Assembly (NCBI GenBank): GCA_018907035.1 | Contig: JACCIC010000122.1 | Location: 698,501 to 762,500 of the forward strand | Source of the DNA: Sycobia sp. Sy_11 | Taxonomy: Eukaryota > Arthropoda > Insecta > Hymenoptera > Epichrysomallidae | Length of the DNA: 64,000 nucleotides | Reading direction: 5' to 3' | Made by a program: the position numbers and the translations under genes | The notes under the pieces: generated by a model | The model's database searches: none | Seen by the model: the letters and a program-made list of their open reading frames with translations, nothing else | What the model was told of the DNA's origin: nothing | Part shown: positions 1 through 12,189 of the stretch, piece after piece | How the letters are laid out: each line of letters opens with the position of its first letter | Numbering within the stretch: position 1 is the stretch's first letter

Positions 1-508
1 TGCATGCGCATTTTGCAAATTAAAACGATGTATGCTTTTATCAGCAAAATATTTTGGATTAATAAACAAAAATTCATCTACTGCATATCTCATTTCTATG
101 CCTAGAAATATGTTTAAGTTGTTATTTTTAAATTACTAAATATAGTATCAACTTTTCAATTTTTTGTATATTTTTGCATGCAATTACGCCATCATCTACA
201 TATATAATTAGTATTATTTTTCTAATTTCATCTTTACTTAGAAAAATACACGGATCAACATTTGTTTGATATAAGTGAAACGAGTTATTATACGAGGCAT
301 TATATGAATTTTTCATTCCAACATTTAGCAGCTTGTTTAAGCCTATATAGGCTCTTTTTAAATTTACATATTTTACTTTGATCCTTTACAAAACCTTCAA
401 ACATATATGTAGTTTCACTCAATTCGCCATTTAAAAACGCAGTTTTAACATCAAATTATGATTTATTCTCAATCGCTAAATATATAAATCGATTTTCAGA
501 CATCGTTT
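1..508 (-). pseudogene. Copia reverse transcriptase relic
   Basis: This is a decayed piece of a Ty1/copia polymerase on the minus strand. Reading from about 508 downward, the frames give the conserved copia motifs in order: DVKTAFLNGEL near 421-452, then LYRLKQAAKCWNEKF near 316-350, then the catalytic box IIYVDDG near 200-220, then an FLGIEM-like segment and a QxxY-type region towards position 1. The motifs sit in different frames, broken by at least two frameshifts and an in-frame stop just before DVKTAF, so it is not functional. It is cut by the window start. No LTR was seen. It lies in the 3'-side intron of the dynein gene, in the same orientation as that gene. Confidence 0.8.
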
Positions 509-894
509 TATGGATTTTTTAATTTTTACTGAATTATTATAATTTTACTGAATATATTACTAAATTTGAAGCCATCAGATTGTATTGATTGAGAACAAAT
601 CATCAGATTGTTGATGGACTAAGCTTGCATTGGCCTGAATGCCCGGCAGAGTTTATATTGCGAGAACTACAATTAATAAATAAATTCTGGATAATTTCCA
701 TTTTTCTCCATGTTTGAATGTCTGATATTTACTTTGCCGCTAAAAACTTACCTCCTCGATACCACACATATTAAAAACCAATACTGTTGGTTTAGGGCTT
801 AATAACTGATTTAGAAATTAATCTAAAATAATCTAATTAAAAGAAACGATAGCAAACTCCGTCAAAAGAATAAACACATTCCTTGAATAGTTTG
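509..894. other. AT-rich intron, no feature seen
   Basis: AT-rich sequence with no open frame of note and no recognisable repeat. It is probably decayed intron. Confidence 0.4.
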
Positions 895-990
895 CCTAAC
901 AAATACTTTGATTGGTCGTAAAACGTTTTTAAGATAAATTATATAATGACAGTTACACTGTCCTTTTTTGTAATTGTACCCGTAAAAACT
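895..990 (-). repeat. Penelope-like 3'-end fragment (copy 1)
   Basis: The stretch has the layout of the dispersed Penelope-like 3' end: a diverged AATATTTTTATCGGTC-type terminus near 900-925, about 30 bp of AT, then ATAATGACAGTTACACTGTCC near 943-963. It aligns by eye with the copies at 41494 and 58592 but is among the most diverged. Confidence 0.5.
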
Positions 991-999
991 AAATATGAA

Positions 1000-1190
1000 A
1001 ATTAATATGACTGTAACGTTTCCATTTTCCCCTCGGAAAAACTTACGCGGCAGCGCCAGGATCAATTTGAAAGGAAAGACAGTTTTCGGTAAAATCGTAA
1101 AAATCAGGATACATATTTTTGTTTATATGAACAAAATAACAAAAATATATTTTATTAAAATAATACAACAAGTAATAAACTATAAGTAAT
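1000..1190 (+). repeat. Unclassified dispersed repeat, copy A
   Basis: This segment is alignable by eye with 18765-18925. Both contain a TTTCCCCTCGGAAAA-like start, then a GCGGMAGYGYCAGG core, then a GGTAAAAT block and a terminal AT-rich stretch ending in an ATATATTTTATTAAAA-like run. No coding capacity. It directly follows a Penelope-like 3' fragment, so it may belong to the same family. Confidence 0.45.
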
Positions 1191-1389
1191 AAACACTCTT
1201 CTGACGCCGGGCTGTCTGATCTGTAACAAATAAGCCAGATTCTTACTTTAGATTTATATTATACATTATTATATTAAACTATATTCTATATGCTTCTCAT
1301 TTAAACGGTAATTTAATATACCATATATTAATTTACTAGCTTCGCGCACTATATATAAGTATTGGTGGCTATATATAACTATATATAAG

Positions 1390-1725
1390 TACTGTGGGCT
1401 AGAGACAATGCTGAAACGAACGAAGTCTGTTGGTCTTTAATGGAGCGCCACGCAACCAAGAGCAATATTGACTAGGGTACAGGAGACCGTTTTGGTGAAG
1501 CCGCTAACCTTTCACGGAGCGCCGCGCAACCAGGATCGCAACTCTCATGTACAGAATTTTCAGACGGGGGTCGGATTACTAGAGCTTTGGAATCAGGGCG
1601 GCTCTAGGGATCTTCTTTTGGCCGGTATGAAGCTTTGGAATGAGGCCGCTTCGTTTCCCTTTTATAGACGAAAAATTAGTTGATCGAACGCCACGCCTTG
1701 ACTAATTTCGCATCGATCCGCCGAA
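1390..1725. repeat. GC-richer block with duplicated modules
   Basis: The module GGAGCGCCACGCAACCA at about 1441 recurs with one change at about 1517. A second module, GCTTTGGAATCAGGGCGG at about 1585, recurs diverged at about 1632. The block is clearly richer in G+C than its surroundings. It may be part of an LTR or an untranslated leader of an old element. I cannot classify it. Confidence 0.4.
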
Positions 1726-2836
1726 AAATGATAATAATAATTGTATAATAATATTATAATAATTATAATGCTAATTCGCAAGCTTTCCCTTGAGGACTAA
1801 TAATTATAATTCTTAATTTAATTCTCTTGTACTCCAAATAATACTTAGTTATACTACTAATAATGATACTTATTATAACACATTATTATAATAATATTTA
1901 TATAAATGATAATTAAGTTGATATTTTCGTCATTGGGGACGCTCGCACACACGTAATTATTTACGCATTTATTCTAATATTGAATTGTATGTTTGATTTC
2001 ATATATGTACTATATATTAAAAATATAATAGTATCAAAAGCCAGAATTTAAATTATTTAATTAAAGCGGGGCACTTGAAATACAACGGCTAAGACCTTTA
2101 CTGTATTCCGAGTTCGTAGGCGCAGGAACGTAGGCGCGGGACATCTTTTCCATGTTAACTGCCATGTAAACGCAGCTCTCGCTCGTAAAACAGCGAGTTC
2201 CCGTCTGCTCACCCTTGGCCTAAGTTCGTGAGGCAGATATATTCAATATTTACGCTCGTATTATTTCAATATTCAAACGTTCGACCGCTAATCGGGATCA
2301 TTGCCCGATTATATTAAATTCACGCATTATTTTCAAATTCAGACCCTTGCCTGTGTTAAACAATTTTGTCTGATCGTTGCATTACTAAAAAATAATAAAT
2401 TATCAAGATATTAGCGTTAGCAATAGAAAATTTGACTGTCCCCACCATAAAATTGATCGAATCGATCTATCTGATTAATCCAATGTTTCAAAACCTTACG
2501 ATCACGGAGCTTGATGTCAACGTTGTTGGTAATATCAGAGATGAGTAGAGATTGCATAAACCCATGTAAACTGATGGTTTCAAATATGACACTGATGCTT
2601 GCTGTGATAGGAGCGCGAACAAGCTGCGTTTAGGATCCATCAAAAAAAGTCCGAAGAGACAAATCTATAAGCGTGTACGTGTTAAGCCTCAGATGAGTAG
2701 TTCAGGCTGTGCGAGCGGTGCCAAAATGAGAGAGGGGCAGGTAAGAGTAGTAGCATACCCGTTATACACAATCATGCAGCTGGAGTGTCATAAAAGGGGG
2801 GATGCTTGAGAAGAAAAATAGAAGAAATGCACATAA
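1726..2836. other. Intron, no assignable feature
   Basis: AT-rich to about 2080 and mixed composition after that. A slightly GC-richer patch at 2090-2350 has no open frame and no repeat partner that I found in the window. Confidence 0.35.
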
Positions 2837-2838
2837 TA

Positions 2839-3781
2839 GGTTGTCAAATATCTCCCTTCCGCTTTTTTGTTCTCCATTAAATGCTTTAACAAAAGTGTTC
2901 GGATTATCAACAGTGGTCGGATTTACTTCAAATATGCGCCGTTTTGTTCGATAATCTGTTTCCATCTAGACGGCAACTTCAAAATACCCCTCTCGTAGAA
3001 ACCCCTCTCCTTATTTGCGAAGAACTCGGAGAACCACTTTTCACAAGCCTCTTTTGAGTTCAACTTTACACCACCAAGGGCGTTTGACATGGACAGAAAC
3101 AGGTAGTAATCATCACTTGGCGCTATGTCCGGGCTACATGGTGGATGCGAGAAAACCTCCGATCCGAACTCCCGTAGCTTCTGACGAGTCATCAACGAAG
3201 TGTGTGGTCTGGCGCTGTCCTCGTCGAATACTACACCCATCCTGTTGGCCAATTGTGGACACTTCTGGTCGATAGCCTGCTTCAAGCGGTCCAGTTGTTC
3301 ACATTAGATGGTAGAATTAAGCGTCTGGCCATTTGGGAGAAGCTCATAGTGGATGATTCTCTTCCAATCCTACCAAACACACAGCAAAACCTTCTTGGCC
3401 GTCAATCTTGGCTTAGCCACTGTTTGGAACGTTCCACCGGCACTTGGATCACGACCATTTTCGCTTGATATTGTCGTATGTAATCCATTTTTCCTCACCA
3501 GTCACCATCCGCTTCAAAAATGGGTCATGCTTGTTCCGTTTCAGTAGCACATCGCAGGCATTGATTCGGTCCAGAAGTGTTTTTTGCGTCAAATCATGCG
3601 GCACCCAAACATTCATCATTTTTTTGTATCCAGCCTTCTGCAGGTGGTTTAAAATGGCTTGGTGACTAAGTCTCATCTCCTGGGCAAAGTCACGAGATGC
3701 CTCATGCCGATCTAAATCGATAAATTCCATGATTTTATCGGTATTCGTCGTCACAGGTCTTCCGCCGGCTGGCTTATCCAT
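2839..3781 (-). pseudogene. Mariner transposase relic A
   Basis: This is a truncated Tc1/mariner element on the minus strand. Its 3' terminal repeat begins GGTTGTCAAATATCTCCC just after a TA at 2837-2838 and is the same as that of the mariner at 24901-25618. Coding pieces run from 3781 downward: helix-turn-helix region with GGRPV and LSHQAILNHLQKAG, then WVPHDLT, the first catalytic aspartate region written as VTGEEKWITYD (E instead of the usual D), then after a frame change the ARPHTSLMTR box and SPDIAPSD with the third aspartate. The N-terminal helix-turn-helix and the 5' terminal repeat are missing, because the element abuts relic B. Non-functional. Confidence 0.85.
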
Positions 3782-3787
3782 GGTGTC

Positions 3788-4200
3788 GTTTTCATGCGTA
3801 TATTTTTCTCATGCTTATGTGAGTATATACTACTGTGTACAAGTATTAGTTCCTTTTTTGATTCGGGTTTTATATCTTCAATCAAATTAGAATCATGTCC
3901 CCAACGTGGTTTTTTGAGTTTGCTGAACAGCCGGAAGTTACACGATGCTAAATGAGACGAGTACGGTGGTTGCGGAACGATATGAATTTTTGCGAAATGT
4001 TCATGTAAAATCAATGTAGTGTGAGCTGTTGCATTATCGTGATGCAGAAACGAAGAATTGTATTTCCATAAATCTGGCCTTTTGAGACGAATAGCTTCAC
4101 GAAAAAGACGCATAGCACTCAAATAATATTTTCTTTTAACCTTTTGGCGGATTGGAAGGAATTCATAATGGACCATACCACGATAATCGAAGAAAACAGC
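3788..4200 (-). pseudogene. Mariner transposase relic B (second lineage)
   Basis: This is the C-terminal half of a different mariner lineage, minus strand. The frame 4176-3751 shows VHYEFLPIRQKV, a REAIRLKRPDLWK helix, LHHDNATAHTTL with the second catalytic aspartate, and PQPPYSSHLASCNF where the usual third aspartate of SPDLAPCDF is lost. The same frame runs on into relic A, so the two relics abut head to tail. This lineage matches the relic at 14490-15478 better than relic A. Confidence 0.8.
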
Positions 4201-4212
4201 AGAATCTTGAGT

Positions 4213-4560
4213 TTAGATCAACTTTAGTGTGATTTTTTCGGTCCCCGCTCTTTCGTTGACTTCTGGGCCTGTGGATGGAAGGGCGGGGGAGGAAAGTGTC
4301 CGCCACGTTCTTCTCGCTCTGCTTTCCTCGTACCATTCGTCTTCCATCTTATTCAGTTTCCTCTTCGTTTCCTCTCTGTCCTCTCGAATTTTTAGAATAT
4401 TCGAACACTCCGGCTGCACTACTGCCCTCTTATCTCGCCTTTGCTCTATAGCTATCACGCTTCTGACTATTCCTTCCTTACGCTTCTGTGCCTCACGTCT
4501 TCTACCCTATCTACGTCGACAGCCACGACGAGAGTGAATGCTGGCAGCGCATTGCCCGAA
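4213..4560. other. Coiled-coil-like small ORF region, unassigned
   Basis: The minus-strand frame 4458-4213 reads as a charged, helical peptide rich in K, E and R (for example IREDREETKRKLNKMEDEW). It could be a gag-like coiled coil from a dead element, or chance reading of a purine-rich strand. The plus strand of the same interval is pyrimidine-rich, which favours chance. Confidence 0.2.
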
Positions 4561-4679
4561 ATTTTTGAGAAAAGGGGGTTATGTGCGATGGCGTACGAGT
4601 GCGATCAGGTCACGTTGAATAGGACCCTCAGCCATGTCAAATACAAATTATTTGATTTAAGCGAATTTCTCATGTAACA

Positions 4680-5745
4680 GAGCGTGATCGTCGAACAGCC
4701 TCCTTAATTACGCATAAACAAAATCATACTAAATGGGTATGTATGCAACCTGTAATTGTTACAATTTACTGCAACTGACTAAGGAAAGGCTACTAAGGAA
4801 AGATCTCTTTCCGCTTACCGAATCATAACTAAATCTGAAAATTATAATGTAGTCATATGTTCTGTTTATTTTTTTATTAAATCTTCGTAATCTTTTAGGC
4901 TACTTTTAGGTTTTGTATAATTATTTCTCTTATGAAATTGGATTTTGATTACAAATTGATATCATGAAACAAATACTTCCTGAATAACCTTAAATTTTAC
5001 CTACAGTTCAATGACTTATACATTTTAATGATTTGATTTTTATATAACTGTTACATTGTATATAAGTCATACACTAACTCTCTTAGAACAAATTTTTGGT
5101 TTATAGAACTTCAACTCTTTTCACTGTGATCGCAGTTTCTCTTTACATTTGTAGGTAAATTTGTAATAAACAATATAGATGAATTCATTTTAAAGATGGT
5201 TCTAAATATGATATTTTTATAGCACTTATAATTGTATTTTGATCGTAAAATCATTAATAATAATAATGCTTGCAAAGTAACTTACTGTTTCTAATTTGAA
5301 AAATATGTATTAATTTTAGGTGCGTAAATGTATTAATTAATTAATAGTAATATCCCATGTATAACTTTTATAAAAACTTTGTCTCTTATATTACATATAA
5401 AATATAAACTAAAATATTTTATTTTAATTTCTTTCGTTGGATGAAATGTTATTTTTGAAAATAGTATGTCGCTTTCTATTTTATGATGTACATTTTTATA
5501 GTTTATGAAATTATGTACTTATATTATTTTGATCATAATATATTATTTTGTTATCTGATTACTTAAAGTTTATGTCTATTATTACTATAGTTTCAATAAT
5601 AACGCACTTAATCCTATGATCATGATCGTTGATTCAATATAAAATTCTTGGTACCCCAATTAGATTGTGTTCATAATATAATTAAAAAAATGAAACCTAA
5701 ATAAATTATAACTTCATGATGTCATACTATAATAGTTTATTGTTA
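4680..5745. other. AT-rich intron, no feature seen
   Basis: Very AT-rich sequence without ORFs or recognisable elements. Confidence 0.4.
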
Positions 5746-5979
5746 AACAAAAAAATAATTTCTATTATGCAATGGAAATTGCAGTAGGCCACCACAGGAA
5801 GGGCACTCGAGAACACTGAAAAATACAAGAAGAATTAGTAAAAGCCAGAAGTATACGGCGTGCGCCGTCCGCACTGGAGACAGTCGTATTGAAAGTGGCA
5901 GCCAACGGGAAAGCGTGGAGAAGAAACGGTTGACAGTGCCGTTGCTCGTGGTGGCGCCGCACCGAACTACTCGACTGGG

Positions 5980-6034
<55 letters not shown>
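5980..6034. repeat. TA microsatellite
   Basis: An uninterrupted TA dinucleotide tract apart from one CA near its start. ORFs reading through it are artefacts. Confidence 0.95.
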
Positions 6035-6039
<5 letters not shown>

Positions 6040-6446
6040 CGGTGTGTTGCCGACGGACAATGACGGTCAGCGCAGTTTTAGCAGTACGGAAGAGCACTGG
6101 ATCGATGCAAATCGGAGAAGAAAGGCCGTGATTTGTAGAGCACGATGAAGAACCACCGCAATTAACACTGACAGAAAGGAAGAGCGATGATTGGCTGTTC
6201 GGAAGGAGAAGACGAAGAAGAAGACGAAGAGAATTTCAGAAGATTTTTGCACATCAGGCATCGACCACGTATCCCGGCCATTTTCTTTTCATTCTCCGAG
6301 TTGTGTAGCGAAGTCTTTCGTGGATTTTGTGGAATTCATGGCGTCAGAAAGGATAGAGTGTCAATTGTGGTAGTGCAATGGACGTGGACTGGTGAGGACG
6401 GACGGTGAGGTAAAAAGAAAATAAAAAAAAAATACTTTCTCGTAGT

Positions 6447-6454
6447 GTCTCTCT

Positions 6455-6496
<42 letters not shown>

Positions 6497-6498
6497 AT
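6447..6498. repeat. CT/GA microsatellite
   Basis: Mostly CT dinucleotides with occasional TTT interruptions. Confidence 0.9.
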
Positions 6499-6948
6499 CT
6501 CGCGGTACTCATCGCGGATGATTAGCGGCGAAGCGGCAACGGTGTGTGAACGAGGGGACACCCTCGTATCCTAGCGACATCGGTGAATGGGCTTCTGTGC
6601 CCTTATATATTATATATGTATTTTGCGCGAATGGAAAAGTGGGACGCGTGTGTTAGAAGTAGTGGCGACCACAAGGGGCGAGGGGAAGGTGTCTGTCTCG
6701 GAACCATCAGTGAGCGCGCGAGGGCCAAGAAAATAGTGGACGCCGCCATCGCGAAGGTATAACCGGAGCGGCGCATCTGAACGTAAAATTCGACGGAATA
6801 TGCGGAATTTATTTCTTTGTAATTTATTTCTTTATTTCTTGTACCTTTTATCATCTTATTAAATAAAAGGAATCTATATGGGATATGTGTGAGATATTTT
6901 AATTAATAATAAAACAAACAAAAATCTACTTAATATATATATATATAT

Positions 6949-8092
6949 TGTAACGGGGTGGGTTCGATTAGGCGAACTCCAGTTCGAATATCGACACGCG
7001 ACCGTTCCCATACGGTCCGCGCGCAACCCACGTTGCTCCTTCTTCTCGCCATCCGGGGAATAAGCGCCTGTCGGCGGTGGAGTCTCGGCGCGCCATGACG
7101 CGCCGGTCCGTTACAAAGTTTGACTCGCGGATGGCGCGAGTCTACTTACGTGTCTCATGTGCGGTGCTCCGGCAACGAGAACCGCGTCCGCAGCAACCTC
7201 AGATCGCACGGCGAAAGGTCTAAACCGTGCCCGCGGAGGCGGGGGATCCTGCGCGCAATATCAACACGATGCGGGAAAATAAACAGGGAAGTTAGAGACA
7301 GACAGCGAGGAAGAACGCAGAAATAAACGCGAACGTGCTTTTCAGACATAAGGTTTATTTCTAGCGCGACAATATACCGGATTACAAATTGAAAGCCGCA
7401 AGACTCGCGCGCCTGCAATAACGACCGCAAATTCCCGCAGGCCGCAGTACGCGTGTACGCTCTCTCACTCTCTCTCTCTCTCTCTCACGCACGATTGTTC
7501 GCTCGCTCGCGGAGCGCCTTGCAAAGGCACACTCGCCTGGACTGACCTGTGTGTACTCACGACGGGGCGTCCCCCAGGAGTACGGACGTCGACGCAGGGC
7601 GGCACGCGCAAACACACGCGAGCAACTGACGACAGCTGTCCACCTACACCGTCTGCGCAGACACGGCACAAACGCGAGCACTAGAGCGGCAGACGCTCGG
7701 CGACGGCGGGAGTCGCAGGGCCTCCTGTACGATTCCGGCGACACCAGTAGTCGTTGGCTCCCGCGGACGATCCCCTCGATCGTCTTGTTCATAGACTCGG
7801 TACGCGCTGCTGTAGGCGGCGCGGAATCTGTCCCAAAGTTTTCCTTGTCTCCGTGGAACGTCCGAAGCGCATATGTCAAACTCCGCTTTGTTTGTTTTAC
7901 ACCATTCGGGCGCACGTGGCTCTCCTGTTATTACACGAGACGAGACTAACTGAACTTCGCGCCTCTCCGCGCCGAATCTTCACTCCCCCCTCTGCCCGCT
8001 CTTCTCGCGCGGCCAGTCGCCCCGTCGAGGTCGCGCGGTGTTTTCATGTACGCACCGCGACTTACGAGGCGCATTTCGGATGCGGCCTCGTG

Positions 8093-8095
<3 letters not shown>
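6949..8095 (-). mobile_element. Probable solo LTR (gypsy-like), GC-rich
   Basis: An abrupt 1,147-bp CpG-rich block sits between two TA microsatellites, so its edges are sharp. Read on the minus strand it begins TGTCACGAGGCC and ends CCCGTTACA. The full-length gypsy LTRs at 48942 and 57510 begin TGTGACGAGGAAC and end CACCGTTACA. This TG...CA similarity of both ends, the matching CpG richness and a length near 1 kb suggest a solo LTR of a related gypsy element, inserted in TA repeats. Interior sequence is not obviously alignable by eye. It contains a CT microsatellite at about 7457-7487. The ORFs in it (up to 177 codons) are arginine-rich low-complexity frames and are probably not genes. Confidence 0.55.

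Positions 8096-8146
<51 letters not shown>
8096..8146. repeat. TA microsatellite
   Basis: A pure TA tract immediately next to the LTR-like block. Together with 6935-6948 it forms the split target. Confidence 0.95.
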
Positions 8147-8149
<3 letters not shown>

Positions 8150-8150
<1 letters not shown>

Positions 8151-9947
8151 AATCTACATAATATAATTTCCATTAAAAAAAATGTATGTAGTATAAGTAA
8201 TATATGCAATTAAGAAGAAAAATTTAATGGAGATCAACAGCCCGAGTTCCCGCCCTGGAAGGAAGGTTTGAGATGAGAAAAGAGAATAGGTAACGTGACA
8301 GGTTGAACAGCCCTTGTCACAATTATTAGACTAGAACTTAGAGTATTACAACTATTCAGTTGCAGTCGTTTCATTTTCCACTTATTAAAAATTCTTCAAA
8401 ATTTACTTGAAACGAACATGAAAATTTATCCTATTACGTATAATTTTTGAACATATGGGATCTTTCCGTTGGATGAGCTAATAATTGAATCGAATTGTAT
8501 AATCTTTCAGCGATTCAAACAAAAATTCTTGCTTCCGTCTCTTAGGAATAGAAATACGTTGTACCTTTATGTTCATAGATTTTTACATAATGTAACTCAC
8601 ATAATTCTTAAACTGTAGAATATAGTATTTCTTTCTTCCTTTTTTTCTTTACGCACAAATAAAAATAGAATTAAATTGGTGAATTTCACTTTGAAATTGT
8701 TCTGCTAAGAATGTCATACCCCAGACAGTATCACTTATAAACTCCTCTTCATATGTTCTAATTGAATGTTTCTCCTTTTTCTTTTTAAGTGTTATTTACA
8801 TTATTAGTTATCACTGCTACCATACCAATGTTGAAGATTGGTTTCAAAACCGGACAAATTCAACTTTTAGGGTTCTTCTAGTGGTTCTTCTAGTTCAGCA
8901 TGGACAAAAAAAAAATTATTTGTATCATATGCACCATTAATAAGCCCCTTTATAAACTATCCTAATACTTATAATAGATTATCTATAATAAACTTATACC
9001 ATAATTTTTATCTTCACCATCTTATACAGCTCACTTGAATTGCTTTTAGTGCAGTACGTGGTATCATATTCATGCATTCCCTTTAAATTCGATTTTCCTT
9101 TCTTTCTTTTTTTATCTTACATTTTAATTTTATTTATCTTCTTGATATTGCTTTTACCCAGTATTTTACACTCTCATTATTTTTGTCATCAGCAATAAAT
9201 GTTTCACTTCCGTCTCTTCTTCCTCAGACATATCCTCATTAACATTTATTTACTTTTGTTTCATACTTTTTAGTTTTTGTTTTTTCTTTTTGTTAATCTT
9301 CCTAAAGTTTCTCCTTCCTTCGCATGGGCACTACCTAAAAGATTTTTTTTCATTAATCTCTTTGCTTTGTTTATCATACTCACTAGAGTGCGGACTACAA
9401 TTGAGTTAGTTTTATGCCTCCGGGTCTGACGTTTTTCAGTTTAGCGGGGCCATACACGACCGGGCTTCTATTCGACATATAACGATGTAATTTTCCGCAA
9501 CAATTGTTAAATTTATAAAAATATTTTCTCTTCGTTGATGCCCTGTCGCATGGAGATTATGATGCAGACGGCTAAGCGTGTGAATTGTCGACTGCGAGCA
9601 TGCCGTCAGCAAGCAAGCAAACATGGATGCGAGCGGTGACCTAAGGGGCTAGAGACGGTGCCAAGTAGAAAGCGTAACAGCGCATGCGAACGAGAGCCTT
9701 ACTGTTCTTTGACTGCAGGAATGAGCGCGGGTCGTCTTCGTCGGGGCAAATATGCGGAGGCACAATATAAATAAATCATTTCAACTATAAACGATTCATA
9801 AAAGCTTATACATAGCTGATTACAAGTGAAAAGTGAAATTACGAACATTACTTTCATAAATTTTCTGATATTGATTTTAATCATAAATTGTTGTAGATAC
9901 GCCCATACACACACAAACATACACACACAATCACACTAACAAAAAAT

Positions 9948-10001
<54 letters not shown>

Positions 10002-11350
10002 TTTTCGTCTTGAACAGAAGAGAACGTCATGAATGTGATAAATCGGTAAACGTGTAGCAGCTCGTAACAAAAACGGTATACGAATAAGAATAAAAGCAAC
10101 TGATAGATCTACTTTAAAAGAGGAGGAATTAAAATTGAACGGTTCATATCTCTGAAAAGACGATGATATGGGTCTGGTACAGATACAGATGTCTGGGATA
10201 CGAACACATTAAAAACACTGCATAGGAAGACTAACGCAGCTGATACTGGCAATGTGGCCTAGAGGGGCATTTCTATGATGCGTAAAGAATGCGTAAGGAA
10301 TGCGTAGCAACGAATATTAGTGGGTAAATTAAAATAGGATACGATAGCATTTATACATGTAGAATAATAACAGCATCACTAAGAGCATAAATGATGGTTT
10401 CACTGTCTTTTATGTTGAAGAAAGAGATTCGAGAAAAAATTCCAGATGCCAAAATTTATTGGAAATGTATTTATTTTCATATATCTCATTCGAACGCTGA
10501 TTTTAACTAATTCAATTTAAAAGTTATAAAACAAAAGGAATTTTAAGACAGTTACAATTTTATTTTATTAATAGAGAAAAAATCTCATTGACTACAACAT
10601 TTTTCAATGAGAACGAACAGATGGAAAGATATTGCGAGGAATGGAGATGAGGATCTGATGCCTGCTTGATTGACGAGATTCTCGGATTGAACAGATGAAC
10701 ATTCTAAGTACGTACAGTGGGTGGTCTAATACAATTAAGCAATCTTTATGCGAAAAAATTGGTCCAATTTATAGTTATTCAATGTTATTTAAATTTTCTC
10801 GAAAAGTATAAAATTATTGTAGTAGTATGTGAGACTAAAATTCATCGCGTGGCTGATCATCATCCGCCTTAAAGCAGAACTTACACGATTGAAGACAAAT
10901 GTGACAAAATCGCGATAATACTCCAATGCAATTTAAACAACAGCAGTATAGCAGACACAATTCTGTTCCGTTGCAGCGGAATTAGATATTGACATTAGAA
11001 TAAAAGAACAGTGCAAAGACGAATTTTCACCGACCTAGTTCGCTGGAAGCTCGAACAAGGCGGCTTTATGAATTCGCAGAAGGGAAGTGTTATGAATAGT
11101 CAGATGGTATTGAGGAGGGCGACATTAGGGCCTGGGTTCATGACATCACACACGTCAGTATATACCTGAGCTAACCGAGTGACAATATCTCAGACGAATG
11201 TGCGTGGACTGCCACTAGCGATAGCTGGACCTAACTGAAATGAAACCATAAAACAACACGCTTTGCATGTGCGCCTATTTGACTTACGATCGATACTTGA
11301 GATAATAATAGGAGCGATCAAACCAGATAATATTACTAGACTTATTACTA
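8150..11350. other. AT-rich intron, no assignable gene
   Basis: Mostly AT-rich. A TA microsatellite lies at 9953-9999. A slightly GC-richer patch at 9420-9760 has no sustained ORF. I searched the minus strand here for the C-terminal dynein exon that should follow 11469 and saw none of its conserved motifs. Confidence 0.4.
9953..9999. repeat. TA microsatellite
   Basis: A pure AT/TA dinucleotide tract. Confidence 0.95.
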
Positions 11351-11354
11351 GACT

Positions 11355-11372
11355 AATAATAATAACAACAAC

Positions 11373-11428
<56 letters not shown>

Positions 11429-11439
11429 TAATAATAATA
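11355..11439. repeat. AAT/ATA trinucleotide microsatellite
   Basis: About 85 bp of ATA trinucleotides with a few C interruptions, 30 bp from the splice donor of the dynein exon at 11469. A minus-strand frame reads it as polyisoleucine, but this is intron. Confidence 0.95.
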
Positions 11440-11468
11440 CACCAACAATAGCATAGACGTTTATTTAC

Positions 11469-12189
11469 CTTTTCAGGTGGTAGATTTGTTCTTCCCATCG
11501 CAGTAGATTCAATCCATGTATCAAGAGTGTCACATGCAACTCTCAAATCGCTTTCATTAAATTCATAATATTTTGCCCATCCTAAAGGTACATATCGTAA
11601 ACGCTCTTGAACGATTGCATGGAACCATGCTAAAAGAAAATACAATCTAGTTCTTTCATTTGGGAGTTTCATCATTCGTGAAGCCGGTACAGTACTAAAA
11701 GTCCTTAGTAAATTCGCTCTTATACCGGGTGGTGGTTCAAATACAAATATTCGCCCAGCTCTTAGCAAATTCACTGGTACTTTCGAATTAATTTCCATAG
11801 TTAAAAATAATCTAAAATTGTGGTGTGGTTGCAGGCTATGGAGCTTTTTCTCTAATTGAACCAACCATTGCGGTGCTAAATGAACATTCTTTAATAAAAT
11901 CCACCGGCCAAGTTTTACAGCTGCATTAATAGCTCTATCTGCTTGACTAAATCCTTCTGCTGAACCAATTGCTATGCTAACGATTGATTTTCCTAATTCA
12001 GTAGCCAAGTCATCTACTCTACTGGATGCATCAAAACCAGGAACAGAACACAATAATGCAGGAATCGATGATTTTAACTGATTTTCAACTACACATGCAA
12101 AATCAAGTTCAGTTTCTGCTGCACTCATAAATGATTCTCCAAAGGTAGATGTAACAACCAATGACGCTGCTGCTATAACTCGATCTGGT
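11469..12189 (-). CDS. Dhc64C: Cytoplasmic dynein 1 heavy chain, exon encoding AAA6 (exon e)
   Basis: This 721-bp exon encodes part of AAA6 of the dynein motor ring, the ATPase that drives retrograde transport on microtubules. The translation shows [66 protein letters not shown] and [12 protein letters not shown]. These are near-identical in spirit to the cytoplasmic (not axonemal) heavy chain. It starts after an acceptor ending ATATAG at 12190. One exon base completes the arginine codon split with the exon ending at 29907, giving the expected QAFRPDR. It ends at a codon boundary before a donor GTAAAT at 11468. A minus-strand frame continues into the intron through the trinucleotide repeat, but that part is not coding. 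About 400 further residues of the family are not in the window. Confidence 0.95.

Larger units (their letters stand above)
5755..6860. other. GC-richer block with no coding signal
   Basis: About 1.1 kb of near-balanced composition standing out from AT-rich flanks. It contains a TA microsatellite (5980-6034), a purine-rich GAAGAAGACGAAGAAGAAGA tract near 6207 and a CT/GA microsatellite (about 6447-6498). Open frames in it are short and repetitive. It could be a non-coding exon or promoter of a nested gene, or an element I do not recognise. Confidence 0.3.

Noticed and set aside
5743..6097. Minus-strand ORFs of 105-110 codons
   Set aside because: They consist largely of a tyrosine-isoleucine run from a TA microsatellite.
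7382..7949. ORFs of 132 and 177 codons in the GC-rich block
   Set aside because: Overlapping frames on opposite strands in CpG-rich DNA without motifs; few stops are expected there by composition.
11190..11468. Extension of the dynein frame below 11469 with a polyisoleucine run
   Set aside because: It reads through a good splice donor into a trinucleotide microsatellite, and the sequence no longer resembles dynein.
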